A DNA stretch of 64,000 bases, taken from NCBI RefSeq assembly GCF_000826065.2, contig NZ_LN623541.1, forward strand, positions 338,505 through 402,504, read 5' to 3'. Source of the DNA: Tessaracoccus massiliensis (GTDB lineage Bacteria > Actinomycetota > Actinomycetes > Propionibacteriales > Propionibacteriaceae). Each line of letters starts with the position of its first letter. The stretch's first letter is position 1. The notes below the pieces were generated by a model. That model ran no database searches, was not told the origin of the DNA, and saw only the letters and a program-made list of their open reading frames with translations. The translations under genes were made by a program, and so were the position numbers. Of this stretch, positions 40,682 to 49,244 are shown one piece after another.

Positions 40682-43276
40682 TCAGGGTCCGGTCACCTTG
40701 ACGATGCCGTGCGCGCCACGCTCGGCATCGACCATGATGTGGCTCACCACCGGGTAGTGGCCGGCCTGCGTGAACGTGAGGTCCACGAACCCGCCCTCGG
40801 CGGGCTGCAGCGCCAGCGCCTGCGCCCCCCCGCCCGCGTTGCCGAACGCGTCGACGCCGTCGAGTAACTGGTAGCCGCCCTCGCGGTAGACGGTGTCGAA
40901 CTGGCCACCCACGACGTGGAAAGCCGAGGCCCGGTTGGGCCCGGCGTCCACCACGAAGAACCGCACCTTCTCCCCCACCTTCGCCTCGAACGGCTGCTGG
41001 TCGTACTGGTTGGCGATGCCGTTGAACACCACCCGGTCGGGCCGCTCGTCGGCGACCCTGGCGGGGTCGATGTCCGTCGCGTCCTCAGCACTGGCCGCGT
41101 CGTCGGTGAACACCTCGGACTGGACGACGACGTACTCACGGTCCACCTCCGGCAGCCCCTCCTCGGGCTCGATGATCACCGCGCCGTGCATGCCGGCGGC
41201 GATGTGGGCGCTCATCGGCGCCGTCGAGCAGTGGTACAGCCACACCCCGGCGCGGTTGGCGGTGAAGCGGTACACGAGGGACTCGCCGGGCGCGATGGTG
41301 CGCATCGGCTCATCGGGCGCGACGTCCCCGGCGTGGAAGTCGATGGAGTGGCCCATGGTGCCGTCGTTGACCAGCGTGATCTCGAAGACGTCGCCCGCCT
41401 TGCCGCGCAGCGTCGGCCCCACGCTCTGGCCGTTGAACGTCCAACGCCGCTGCCACAGCCCCGGCGCCACCTCGAGGGGTTCCTCCGTGACGCGGAACTC
41501 GTGGCGGTGCACCGTCGCGTCGCTGAGCCGCGGCGCCACCGGGTCGACGACATGGCCAAGCTCCGCCTCCGGATCCCCGACGGCGGGCCCGTGCCCGGCA
41601 TGGCCGCCCGGCCCCTCCGTGGCGATAGCGGACGCGGGGGCAACGTCGCCGACGACCACGTCGAAGGTCATGCCCATCTGGCGGTGCCCCACCACGGTGC
41701 ACCAACCCTCGACGCTCTGCCCGACGACGCCGAGATCCAGCTCCGCGCTCTCCCCAGCTGCGAGGCGCGGAGTGCGCACCGGGCCGATCATCAGGTCGTG
41801 CACATTGGTGACGTCGTGGTTGGTGAGTGTGATGATGACCCGGTCGCCGGGGTCCACCTCGATGGAGCTGGGCTCGAACTGCATCCCGCGTGCGGCCACC
41901 TCGACGCGCACCGTCCGGCCGGTGGCCGCCACCGCCGGCGCCTCGGCCCGGGGCTGGGCCAGGCCAGCCGCTCCCGGGTCGATCCCCAAGCCAACCGAGA
42001 CCGCGACGGCGAGCGCGGCGACGCCCGCCGCGAACCCGGCGCCCGTCAGCGCGTTGCGACGTTCGGCCGGCAGGACAGGTTCTTCGCCCCTCATCGCCGC
42101 GCGCTTCTCGCGCACGGAGGCCTTGATGCCGGCGAGCATCAGCGGGATGAACAGCACGAGCGCCGCCATCACCATCGTCGAGACGGTGACCTTGGCCCAT
42201 CCGGGCAGCGGCAACAGGAACAGCGCCAGGCCGCCGTTGATCACGGCGAGCCGCAGGGCCGCCCACCTGTCGAAGTGCGCGGCGCCGGCGCGCACCACGC
42301 GGGGCCCGCCACCCAACACTGACGGCAGCAGGTAGCTCAGCGCCCCGGTGACGATCTGTAGCAGGAAGCCCACCACCCAGATCCCGGCGAGCAGGGTGTA
42401 GTTCGTGGCCAGGCCGAGGTCGTCGGTCCGCCACACGTGCACCGCGGTGGCGATGAGCGCGACACAGGCCCAAGCGCAGCCGGCCAGTATGGAAGCCGAG
42501 GCGAACTCCCGCGGCGGGCGCTTGCGGGTGGGCGCGATGAGGCAGCGGCCGAACCAGATGAGGCCGACGGCGTAGACCGCGATGCCGACGGCGGCGAGCG
42601 GCCGCCACCCGGCCAGGGAGGAGCCGAGGATCACCGCGAGCCCGCCCAGCAAGATCGGCAGCGCCTGCCTGGCTAACTTCTCAGCACGGTCATCCATGCG
42701 GGTGCGCAGCACCGTCGGCCAGAACGTGACCAGGGTGCCCACCACGGTGAGCCCCACCCAGCCGAGGATCATCGTCATGGTGTGGGCCACCAGCAGGTTG
42801 GCGTGCCACCGGTCCCCCAGCCCCCAGGCCAGGCCCGCCCCCATGGGTACGAGCAACGCGGCGGAGATGTAGTAGCGGATCGAGACCCGGAAACGGCCGG
42901 GCAGCGCGCCGCGCAGGTCCCGAGCCAGGGTGAGCGCGTGCCAGAGCACCGCCGCGGAGACGGCAAGGGCGCCGATGAGCACCAGCCACCACGTCGCCGT
43001 CGGCACGCCGATGAACACCAGCAGCGCGCCGATGCCCAGCACGCCGAGCCGCACGTCAGCGACCTTTCGCGCGCTGTCGTCGGGCCGGGTCTTGAGGAGC
43101 GCGGCCGTGAAGTGGGCGCTCCACACCATCACCGAGTGCGTGATGGCGCCCAACGCGATGAGGTGGACCATCAGCCAGGTGGCCTCCGGCACCCAACGGT
43201 GGATGACGGCGACGACGGCGGCTGCGACCAGCCAGATCAGGGTGGTGAAGTCGCGCAGCGAGCGACGCCCCCTCAC
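40682..43276 (-). CDS. nirK: Membrane-fused copper nitrite reductase (NirK-type)
   Basis: 864 residues in three parts. Residues 1 to about 420 hold roughly ten membrane segments (for example LMVHLIALGAITHSVMVWSAHF, LLAGIWVVGFLLQIVTGALSYLLPSVLGG shown in part), then comes a plastocyanin-like cupredoxin (GMQFEPSSIEVDPGDRVII, NVHDLMIGP, GWCTVVGHRQMGM: His, Cys, His, Met). The two-domain NirK core follows, with HSIDFHAGD (Asp and His ligands), WLYHCSTAPMSAHIAAGMHG (Cys, His, Met of type-1 Cu) and AFHVVGGQFD (type-2 Cu His). It should reduce nitrite to NO on the outer face; the cupredoxin is an in-built electron donor. This arrangement is known in actinobacteria, including propionibacteria. Hemerythrin and DUF2249 genes precede it. 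Confidence 0.88.
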   Translation of the reverse strand: MRGRRSLRDFTTLIWLVAAAVVAVIHRWVPEATWLMVHLIALGAITHSVMVWSAHFTAALLKTRPDDSARKVADVRLGVLGIGALLVFIGVPTATWWLVLIGALAVSAAVLWHALTLARDLRGALPGRFRVSIRYYISAALLVPMGAGLAWGLGDRWHANLLVAHTMTMILGWVGLTVVGTLVTFWPTVLRTRMDDRAEKLARQALPILLGGLAVILGSSLAGWRPLAAVGIAVYAVGLIWFGRCLIAPTRKRPPREFASASILAGCAWACVALIATAVHVWRTDDLGLATNYTLLAGIWVVGFLLQIVTGALSYLLPSVLGGGPRVVRAGAAHFDRWAALRLAVINGGLALFLLPLPGWAKVTVSTMVMAALVLFIPLMLAGIKASVREKRAAMRGEEPVLPAERRNALTGAGFAAGVAALAVAVSVGLGIDPGAAGLAQPRAEAPAVAATGRTVRVEVAARGMQFEPSSIEVDPGDRVIITLTNHDVTNVHDLMIGPVRTPRLAAGESAELDLGVVGQSVEGWCTVVGHRQMGMTFDVVVGDVAPASAIATEGPGGHAGHGPAVGDPEAELGHVVDPVAPRLSDATVHRHEFRVTEEPLEVAPGLWQRRWTFNGQSVGPTLRGKAGDVFEITLVNDGTMGHSIDFHAGDVAPDEPMRTIAPGESLVYRFTANRAGVWLYHCSTAPMSAHIAAGMHGAVIIEPEEGLPEVDREYVVVQSEVFTDDAASAEDATDIDPARVADERPDRVVFNGIANQYDQQPFEAKVGEKVRFFVVDAGPNRASAFHVVGGQFDTVYREGGYQLLDGVDAFGNAGGGAQALALQPAEGGFVDLTFTQAGHYPVVSHIMVDAERGAHGIVKVTGP

Positions 43277-43291
43277 GAGCGCACCTGCGAA

Positions 43292-43750
43292 TCAGTGGTG
43301 ATGGGCGTTGCCGGCGGCATGGTCATGCTCATGGGTCAGGTCGTCGATCCGGGTCCAGTGGTCCCCGTCCAGGCCGAGGGCCGCGGCTGGGAAGAGCCCG
43401 TTGTCCTCCTTGTGGATGTGCTCGCGCAGAGCGACGTCGAACTCGTCCATCAGGGAGTGGTTCCCGGCGGCGATGGCGTCGAGCAGGTCGTCGAGGGTGC
43501 GGTGCTCACCGCAGAGGGTCTCAATGTGGTCGTGGTACTCGTCGAGGCCCTTCATCACGCTGAAGAGCCCCGCCTCCTCCGTGGCGGTGTGCGGGTGCAG
43601 CAGCGAGCCCAACCGCTCTGCCGCAGCGGCGACCTCGCCGTCGGATTCGACGGCGCGCCGCAACTCGCCCGAGGCGTTGATGATCTCTACGTGCTCTTCC
43701 ATGAACCGCCCGATGACGGTGATGGAGTCACACCCGCAGTAGCTGCACAT
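43292..43750 (-). CDS. Hemerythrin-domain protein
   Basis: 152 residues. MCSYCGCDSI precedes a four-helix hemerythrin unit with iron ligands in EEHVEIIN, HPHTATEEAGLF, HDHIETLCGEHRTLDDLL and LREHIHKEDNGLFPAA (H, H-E, H, H-x4-E). The C-terminus is His/Asp-rich (HEHDHAAGNAHHH). Such proteins bind O2 or NO through a di-iron site and guard iron-sulfur clusters, as in RIC/YtfE proteins. The start shares one base with the stop of the DUF2249 gene (TGATG), and nirK follows 15 bases later, so all three form an operon. Confidence 0.85.
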   Translation of the reverse strand: MCSYCGCDSITVIGRFMEEHVEIINASGELRRAVESDGEVAAAAERLGSLLHPHTATEEAGLFSVMKGLDEYHDHIETLCGEHRTLDDLLDAIAAGNHSLMDEFDVALREHIHKEDNGLFPAAALGLDGDHWTRIDDLTHEHDHAAGNAHHH

Positions 43751-44034
43751 CAGGCGCGCGCGAGCTTGAGCTTCCAGGCCTCCGGGCCCTCCTGCACGTA
43801 GCTGACCCGGATGTCGTCGCCGTGGCGGTCCGAGATCTGCTGCAGTAGCGGGAGCGGGTTGTGCGGGGCGACGAGCACGAAGGCGGAGCCGTGTTGCAGC
43901 GAGTCGACGACGCCGTGGATCGCGGCGTGCCGGATGGCGTGCGGGATCACGCGGGCGTCGAGTTCCGGCAGGGCGTCGTCGTGGCCGCCGCAGCCGCACG
44001 AGGTTGCAGTGGGCGTGAGGTTGAGTTCCATCAT
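43750..44034 (-). CDS. DUF2249-family protein
   Basis: 94 residues, start at 44034 or 44031 with CGGAGTAAG upstream. ELDARVIPHAIRHAAIHGVVDSLQHGSAFVLVAPHNPLPLLQQIS matches DUF2249 (shown in part), a SirA/TusA-like small fold that goes with hemerythrin and nitrogen-oxide genes. A CGCGG-type cysteine cluster (SCGCGGHDD) lies near the N-terminus. First gene of the DUF2249-hemerythrin-nirK unit; the AT-rich stretch at 44041-44080 is the probable promoter. Confidence 0.82.
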   Translation of the reverse strand: MMELNLTPTATSCGCGGHDDALPELDARVIPHAIRHAAIHGVVDSLQHGSAFVLVAPHNPLPLLQQISDRHGDDIRVSYVQEGPEAWKLKLARA

Positions 44035-44103
44035 GCCAGCGATCTTACTCCGATTAGTTTGTATTAATTATCGGGGTCGGCTCATCCTCCGGTTGCGCGG
44101 GGA

Positions 44104-44156
44104 GTGTGTGCTGCGGGCGCCCTTCGTCGTCGCGCGGGCGCGACGCTCAGGGACCA
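44104..44156 (+). repeat. REP-like repeat copy next to tRNA-Arg
   Basis: TGTGCTGCGGGCGCCCTTCG, then TCGTCGCGCGGGCGCGACGC, then TCAGGGACCAG is a further copy of the unit seen at 221-374 and 33544-33700. Confidence 0.6.
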
Positions 44157-44158
44157 GA

Positions 44159-44234
44159 TGGCGACCCCGGTTGGATTCGAACCAACGACACCCGCTTTAG
44201 GAGAGCGGTGCTCTATCCCCTGAGCTACGGGGCC
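44159..44234 (-). tRNA. tRNA-Arg (CCT anticodon)
   Basis: Minus strand: acceptor GGCCCCG with CGGGGTC, D arm TAGCTCAGGGGATAGAGC, anticodon arm CCGCT-CTCCTAA-AGCGG (CCT, reading AGG), T arm GTTGGTTCGAATCCAAC, and an encoded CCA end. Confidence 0.92.
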
Positions 44235-44347
44235 AACCAGATCAGGATAGCCGGGATGCGCACCCGAGCGCATGGCGGCACCCACGCGCACCAGGTGACA
44301 CCGCCAAGGGCGTAGTCAAAGGGCCTGGCCAGGGCTACAGTGACCGG

Positions 44348-44653
44348 ATGATCACGATGCCTTGGCTCACCCAGACACCGCGTCGCGCGGTGGACGCCGC
44401 CATCGGCGCGTACCAGCGCCACCTCTCCCCGCGAAAGGGATTCACGTGCGCCTACCTGGCGGCCGACGGTGCCCGCTCCTGCTCGGCGATCATCCGTACG
44501 CTGGTCGCTGAACGAGGCGTGCTCGGCGCCCTCCTGCCCACTCTGCGTCAGTTCGTCGCGTGCGGGCGCGCCGCCTCGGCGCTGCGCTCCGGCCCGCAGG
44601 CCGCGCAGGGCATCTGCTGCTGCGGCGGGATCCCCATCCCCTTCAAGTTCTAG
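44348..44653 (+). CDS. yidD: YidD-family membrane insertion factor-like protein
   Basis: 101 residues. AIGAYQRHLSPRKGFTCAYLAADGARSCSAIIRTLVAERG is the YidD core: Y-Q-x-x-L-S-P-x-K-G-F-x-C then C-S-x-x-x (shown in part). A cysteine-rich end ICCCGGIPIPFKF follows. YidD assists YidC in membrane protein insertion. The usual yidD neighbours (rpmH-rnpA-yidC) are absent, so this may be a second copy. It converges on the DHOD-like gene with a 4-base overlap. Confidence 0.75.
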   Translation: MITMPWLTQTPRRAVDAAIGAYQRHLSPRKGFTCAYLAADGARSCSAIIRTLVAERGVLGALLPTLRQFVACGRAASALRSGPQAAQGICCCGGIPIPFKF

Positions 44654-45663
44654 CGCAGCGAGCCGTAGGTGCTCTTCGCCTTCTCCAGGGCGGAGACGTA
44701 ACCGGCGCGCTCGTAGGCATCCGCAGGTGCGTCGGCGGGCACAGCGAGCAGGCCGCGGGCCTTCTCCAGAGTCAGCTCACGCGCCTGCAGCCACGCGGCC
44801 AGCCCGTCGACGAGGGTCTGGGCGTGAGCGGCGCCGTGGCGGATCAGCGACGACGTGGTCATCACCACATCGGCCCCCGCCAAGATGTACTTGACCACAT
44901 CCTCGGCGGTGTCGACCCCGGTGGTCGCGGCCAGCGACCCCCGGATCCTGTCCTGCAGCACGGCGATCCAGGTGCGCGGCAGCCGCGCCTCGTTCGGCGT
45001 GCTCAGCGACACCCCGGATTCAACGGTGACCCGGTCGACGTCGATGTCGGGCTGCAGGAAGCGGTTGAACAGCACCAGGCCGTCGGCGCCCGCGTCGTCG
45101 AGGCGCTGCGCCATGTTGCCCACCGATGAGAAGAACGGGCTCAGCTTCACCGCCACCGGGATGTCGACGGCGGACTTGACGCCCGCCACGATCTCGAGGT
45201 GCCGCTCCTCCACCGCCGCACCCGGCATGGTGATGTCGCCGGGCACGAAGTAGATGTTGAGCTCGATGCCGGCGGCGCCGGCGTCGGCCAGTTGCCGCGC
45301 CTTCTGCGTCCAGCCGCCCATGGAGGCGCCGTTGAGGGAGGCGATGAGCGGCACGTCGATGGCTTTGGCGCCTTCCTCCACCAGCTTGAGGTAGGCGTGG
45401 CTGGCGTCCTTGCGTTCGGTCGCCACCGTCGGGAAGTAGCTCAGGGCCTCCGCATAGGAATCCTCGTACATCTCCTCCATCACGGCGTCGGCCTCTGCCT
45501 CGCGGCGGATCTGCTCCTCGAACAGCGAGTACATGACCACGGCACCCACGCCGCCGTCGGCCAACTCCCGGATCCCGTCGACCGTCTGCGACAGCGGCCC
45601 GGCCGAGGCGACGACGGGGTTGCGCAGCGCCAGACCCAGGTAGGTGGTGGTCAGGTCGGTCAT
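44650..45663 (-). CDS. Dihydroorotate dehydrogenase-like flavoprotein
   Basis: 337 residues. TTTYLGLALRNPVVASAGPLS opens the class-1 DHOD/PreA barrel. PLIASLNGASMGGWTQKARQLADAGAAGIELNIYF, VAVKLSPFFSSVGNMAQRLDDAGADGLVLFNRF and TTGVDTAEDVVKYILAGADVVMTTSSLI are the FMN-site strands (in parts). It lacks nearby pyr genes and is third in an operon with a GltD-like reductase and PFOR, sharing ATGA with PFOR, so a role in ferredoxin-linked redox chemistry is more likely than pyrimidine synthesis. This grouping recurs in many bacteria. Confidence 0.82.
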   Translation of the reverse strand: MTDLTTTYLGLALRNPVVASAGPLSQTVDGIRELADGGVGAVVMYSLFEEQIRREAEADAVMEEMYEDSYAEALSYFPTVATERKDASHAYLKLVEEGAKAIDVPLIASLNGASMGGWTQKARQLADAGAAGIELNIYFVPGDITMPGAAVEERHLEIVAGVKSAVDIPVAVKLSPFFSSVGNMAQRLDDAGADGLVLFNRFLQPDIDVDRVTVESGVSLSTPNEARLPRTWIAVLQDRIRGSLAATTGVDTAEDVVKYILAGADVVMTTSSLIRHGAAHAQTLVDGLAAWLQARELTLEKARGLLAVPADAPADAYERAGYVSALEKAKSTYGSLR

Positions 45664-48600
45664 GAGTCCCTCCTGGGGTCTTCGGCGAAGTCATCCGCGC
45701 GGCGGGCGGCGAGCTCCTCGTACTCGCCCCAGCGGCGGTCCACCTGTGCCTGCGCCAGGGACAGCAGCCGGTCGGCCTCCTCGGGATCCGCGGCACGCAG
45801 CACGCGGTAGCGCAGCTCCGAGCCCTGGTATTCCGCCAGCGTGACGCGGGGCCGCGGGGAGTCGAGCAGGAACGGGTTGCCGCCCGCGTCGCGGATGACG
45901 GGGTTGTAGCGCATCAGCGGCCAGTGGCCGGAGTTGACGGCCTTGTACTGCTGGTCGAGGCCCTTGCGCATGTCGAAGCCCTGGGCGATGCAGTGGCTGT
46001 AGGCGATGATCAGGCTGGGCCCGTCGTAGGCCTCCGCCTCGCGGAACGCCTTGAGCGTCTGCTGGGGGTCCGCGCCCATCGCCACCCGCGCCACGTACAC
46101 CGATCCGTAGGCCGTGGCCTGCAGCGCCAGGTCCTTCTTGTTGGTCAGCTTGCCGCCGGAGGCGAACTTCGCCACCGCGCCCAACGGCGTCGACTTCGAC
46201 GCCTGCCCGCCGGTGTTGGAGTACACCTCGGTGTCGAGCACCAGGATGTTGACGTTGCGCCCGCTGGCGAGCACATGGTCGAGCCCGCCGGAGCCGATGT
46301 CGTAGGCCCAGCCGTCGCCGCCCACGATCCACACGGAGCGCCGCACCAGGTGGTCGGCCACCGAGCGGAGATCCTCCGCCGCGGTGCCCTCCAGCCCGGC
46401 GATGAGCGGTTGCAGCGCCTTGACCCGCTCCATCTGCTCGGCCATCTCGGAGCCCTGCCGCTGTGGGGCATGGAGGATCTTGTCGACGAGCTCGTCGTCG
46501 CCGATCTGGTCGCGCAGTTCCACGAGCCGACGGCGGGCCAACTGCTCGTGCAGGTCCGCGGCCAGGCGGATGCCCAGGCCGAACTCGGCGTTGTCCTCGA
46601 ACAGCGAGTTGGACCAGGCCGGGCCGCGGCCGTCGGCGTTCTTCGCCCACGGCGTGGTGGGCAGGTTGCCTCCATAGATGGACGAGCACCCCGTCGCGTT
46701 GGCGATGGTGGCGCGGTCACCGAACAGCTGGCTCAGCAGCTTCAGGTACGGCGTCTCGCCGCAGCCGGCACAGGCGCCGGAGAATTCGAACAACGGCTCC
46801 AGGAACTGGGTGCCGCGCACGGTGCCGAAGTCGACGTTGGCGCGCTCGTTGACGGGGATCTTCTCGAAGAAGTCCACCGCCTCGATGTCCTTCTCCCGCT
46901 CCAGCTTGGGCACCAGGTTGACCGCGCGGCGCGATGGCTGCCCGATGGGTTTGACCGGGCACGCCTCCACGCACAGCCCACAGCCGGTGCAGTCCTCCAC
47001 GTAGACCTGCAGCGTGTAGCTGGTCGACGGCAGGCCGGCGGCGTTCAGCGGGGCGCTGAGGAAGCCGTCGGGCGCGCCTTCCAACTCGGTGGTGGGGTAC
47101 GACTTGGCGCGCAGCACCGCGTGCGGGCACACGAACGCGCAGTTGCCGCACTGGATGCAGGCCTCCTCGTCCCATTCGGCCACGATCTCGGAGATGTTGC
47201 GCTTCTCGAACTTGGTGGTGCCCGACGGGTAGGTGCCGTCGATGGGCAGCGCCGAGACCGGCAGATCGTCGCCCTTGCCCTCCAGCATCGTGGCGGTGAC
47301 GGTGCGGACGAACTTCGGGGCGCCGTCGGGCACCGGCGGGATGAAGCCACGCTCGGAGCTGGCGTCCGCGGGAATCTCCAGCTGGTACAGATCCGCCAGC
47401 GCGGAGTCGACGGCGAGGTGGTTCTTGCGCACCACCTCGGCCGACTTGCGGGCGTAGGTCTTCGAGATCGCGTCCTTGATCCTGCCGATGGCCGTCTCGC
47501 GGTCGAGCACCCCGGAGATCGCGAAGAAGCAGGTCTGCAGGATGGTGTTGGTGCGGCTGCCGAGACCGGCGGCGCGGGCCACCTTGTTGGCGTCGATCGC
47601 GTAGACGTTGATGCCCAGTTCGATGATCTTGGCCTGCATGGGCTTGGGCAGGTGGTGCCACGTCTCGTCACGGCCGTAGGGCGAGTTCAGCAGCAGCGTG
47701 GAGCCGGGGCGGGCGAACTCGAGCACGTCGACGCGCTCCAGGATCGACCAGTGGTGGCAGCCGATGAACCCGGCCTGGTTGACCAGGTAGGGCGCCTTGA
47801 TGGGGTTGGGGCCGAAGCGCAGGTGGGAGACGGTGCGCGAGCCGGACTTCTTGGAGTCGTAGACGAAGTAGCCCTGCGCGAACAGGTCTCCCGACGAGCC
47901 CAGGATCTTGATGGTGTTCTTGTTGGCGCCCACGGTGCCGTCGGAGCCGAGGCCGTAGAACACGGCGCGCAGCGTCTCCGGGTCCTCGAAGTCGATGGCC
48001 GCGTCGTAGTCGAGTGACAGGTGCGTCACGTCGTCCTTGATGCCGACGGTGAACCGCGGCCGCGGCCGCTCGGCGCCCAACTCGTCGAAGATGGCCTTGA
48101 CCATCGCCGGCGTGAACTCCTTCGATGACAGGCCGTAGCGCCCGCCGATCATCAACGGCAGCTTCTCCCGGCGGCCGTCGGCGACGGCCTCGGCCAGCAC
48201 GGAGCTGACGTCGAGGAACATCGGCTCGCCGGAGGCGCCGGGCTCCTTCGTGCGGTCCAACACGGCGATGCGTTGCACGCTCGCGGGCAGCGCCGCGAGC
48301 AGCGCCTCCGTCGGGAACGGGCGGTAGAGCCGGATCTGGATCACGCCGACGCGCCCGCCGTCGGCGTTGAGGGCGTCGACCACGGGCGTGACCGCCTCGA
48401 TGCCGGAGCCCATGATGATCACGACGCGCTCGGCATCCTCGGCGCCGTGGTAGTCCACCAGCCCGTAGCTGCGGCCGGTGAGCTCCTCGAACTGCCGCAT
48501 GGCGTCCTCCAGGACGCTGGGCACCCAGTTGTAGAACGGGTTGGAGGTCTCGCGGGACTGGAAGTAGGTGTCCGGGTTCTGCGCCGTGCCGCGGATGAAC

Positions 48601-49244
48601 GGGTTGGCGGGGCTGAGTGCGCGGCCGCGGTGCTCCAGCACCAGATCGCGGGGGATGTAGGCGCGCAGCTGGTCGTCGGTGATCCGCGTCATGGTATTGA
48701 GCTCGTGCGAGGTGCGGAAGCCGTCGAAGAAGTGCACGAACGGCAGGCGCGTGCGCAGCGTGGCCTGGTGCGCGATGGCGGCCATGTCGTGAGCCTCCTG
48801 CACCGACGCGGAGCTCAGCAGGCACACGCCCGTCTGCCGCACGGCCATGACGTCCTGGTGGTCGCCGAAGATGGACAGGCCCTGCGTGGCCAGGGAGCGT
48901 GCGGCGACGTGGAACACCGTGGAGGTGAGCTCGCCCGCGATGCGGAACATGTTGGGGATCATCAGCAGGAGACCCTGCGAGGCGGTGAAGGTCGTCGACA
49001 GCGCACCTCCCTGGAGGGCGCCGTGCATGGCGCCGGCGGCACCGCCCTCGGACTGCATCTCAATGACGGTGGGCACGATCCCGTAGATGTTGGGCCGCTC
49101 CTGCGCCATCCACTCGTCGGCCAGTTCGGCCATGGTGGAGCTGGGGGTGATGGGATAGATCGAGCACAGCTCGCTGACGCGGTAGGCGACGTCCGCCGCC
49201 GCCTCGTTGCCATCAATGATGGCCTGGGTCCCGTTGTCGCTCAT
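45660..49244 (-). CDS. nifJ: Pyruvate:ferredoxin (flavodoxin) oxidoreductase
   Basis: 1194 residues, the single-chain PFOR. ELCSIYPITPSSTMAELADEW is the pyruvate-binding start; SEGGAAGAMHGALQGGALSTTFTASQGL lies in domain I. Two 4Fe-4S clusters are seen in CIQCGNCAFVCPHAVLR and CTGCGLCVEACPVKP. The thiamine-diphosphate domain has CAGCGETPYLKL, ATGCSSIYGG and GGDGWAYDIGSGGLDHVLA then LDTEVYSNTGGQ. It oxidises pyruvate to acetyl-CoA, CO2 and reduced ferredoxin. Start and stop share ATGA with both neighbours, and GGAGGAG precedes the ATG. Oxygen-sensitive chemistry points to anaerobic or microaerobic life. Confidence 0.93.
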   Translation of the reverse strand: MSDNGTQAIIDGNEAAADVAYRVSELCSIYPITPSSTMAELADEWMAQERPNIYGIVPTVIEMQSEGGAAGAMHGALQGGALSTTFTASQGLLLMIPNMFRIAGELTSTVFHVAARSLATQGLSIFGDHQDVMAVRQTGVCLLSSASVQEAHDMAAIAHQATLRTRLPFVHFFDGFRTSHELNTMTRITDDQLRAYIPRDLVLEHRGRALSPANPFIRGTAQNPDTYFQSRETSNPFYNWVPSVLEDAMRQFEELTGRSYGLVDYHGAEDAERVVIIMGSGIEAVTPVVDALNADGGRVGVIQIRLYRPFPTEALLAALPASVQRIAVLDRTKEPGASGEPMFLDVSSVLAEAVADGRREKLPLMIGGRYGLSSKEFTPAMVKAIFDELGAERPRPRFTVGIKDDVTHLSLDYDAAIDFEDPETLRAVFYGLGSDGTVGANKNTIKILGSSGDLFAQGYFVYDSKKSGSRTVSHLRFGPNPIKAPYLVNQAGFIGCHHWSILERVDVLEFARPGSTLLLNSPYGRDETWHHLPKPMQAKIIELGINVYAIDANKVARAAGLGSRTNTILQTCFFAISGVLDRETAIGRIKDAISKTYARKSAEVVRKNHLAVDSALADLYQLEIPADASSERGFIPPVPDGAPKFVRTVTATMLEGKGDDLPVSALPIDGTYPSGTTKFEKRNISEIVAEWDEEACIQCGNCAFVCPHAVLRAKSYPTTELEGAPDGFLSAPLNAAGLPSTSYTLQVYVEDCTGCGLCVEACPVKPIGQPSRRAVNLVPKLEREKDIEAVDFFEKIPVNERANVDFGTVRGTQFLEPLFEFSGACAGCGETPYLKLLSQLFGDRATIANATGCSSIYGGNLPTTPWAKNADGRGPAWSNSLFEDNAEFGLGIRLAADLHEQLARRRLVELRDQIGDDELVDKILHAPQRQGSEMAEQMERVKALQPLIAGLEGTAAEDLRSVADHLVRRSVWIVGGDGWAYDIGSGGLDHVLASGRNVNILVLDTEVYSNTGGQASKSTPLGAVAKFASGGKLTNKKDLALQATAYGSVYVARVAMGADPQQTLKAFREAEAYDGPSLIIAYSHCIAQGFDMRKGLDQQYKAVNSGHWPLMRYNPVIRDAGGNPFLLDSPRPRVTLAEYQGSELRYRVLRAADPEEADRLLSLAQAQVDRRWGEYEELAARRADDFAEDPRRDS

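Noticed and set aside
40916..42322. Long plus-strand frames within the nitrite reductase gene
   Set aside because: They lie antisense to a chain with all copper ligands and show shadow composition.
45924..48017. A 697-codon plus-strand frame inside nifJ
   Set aside because: Antisense to intact PFOR; no domain, His/Val/Leu/Gly-rich shadow.
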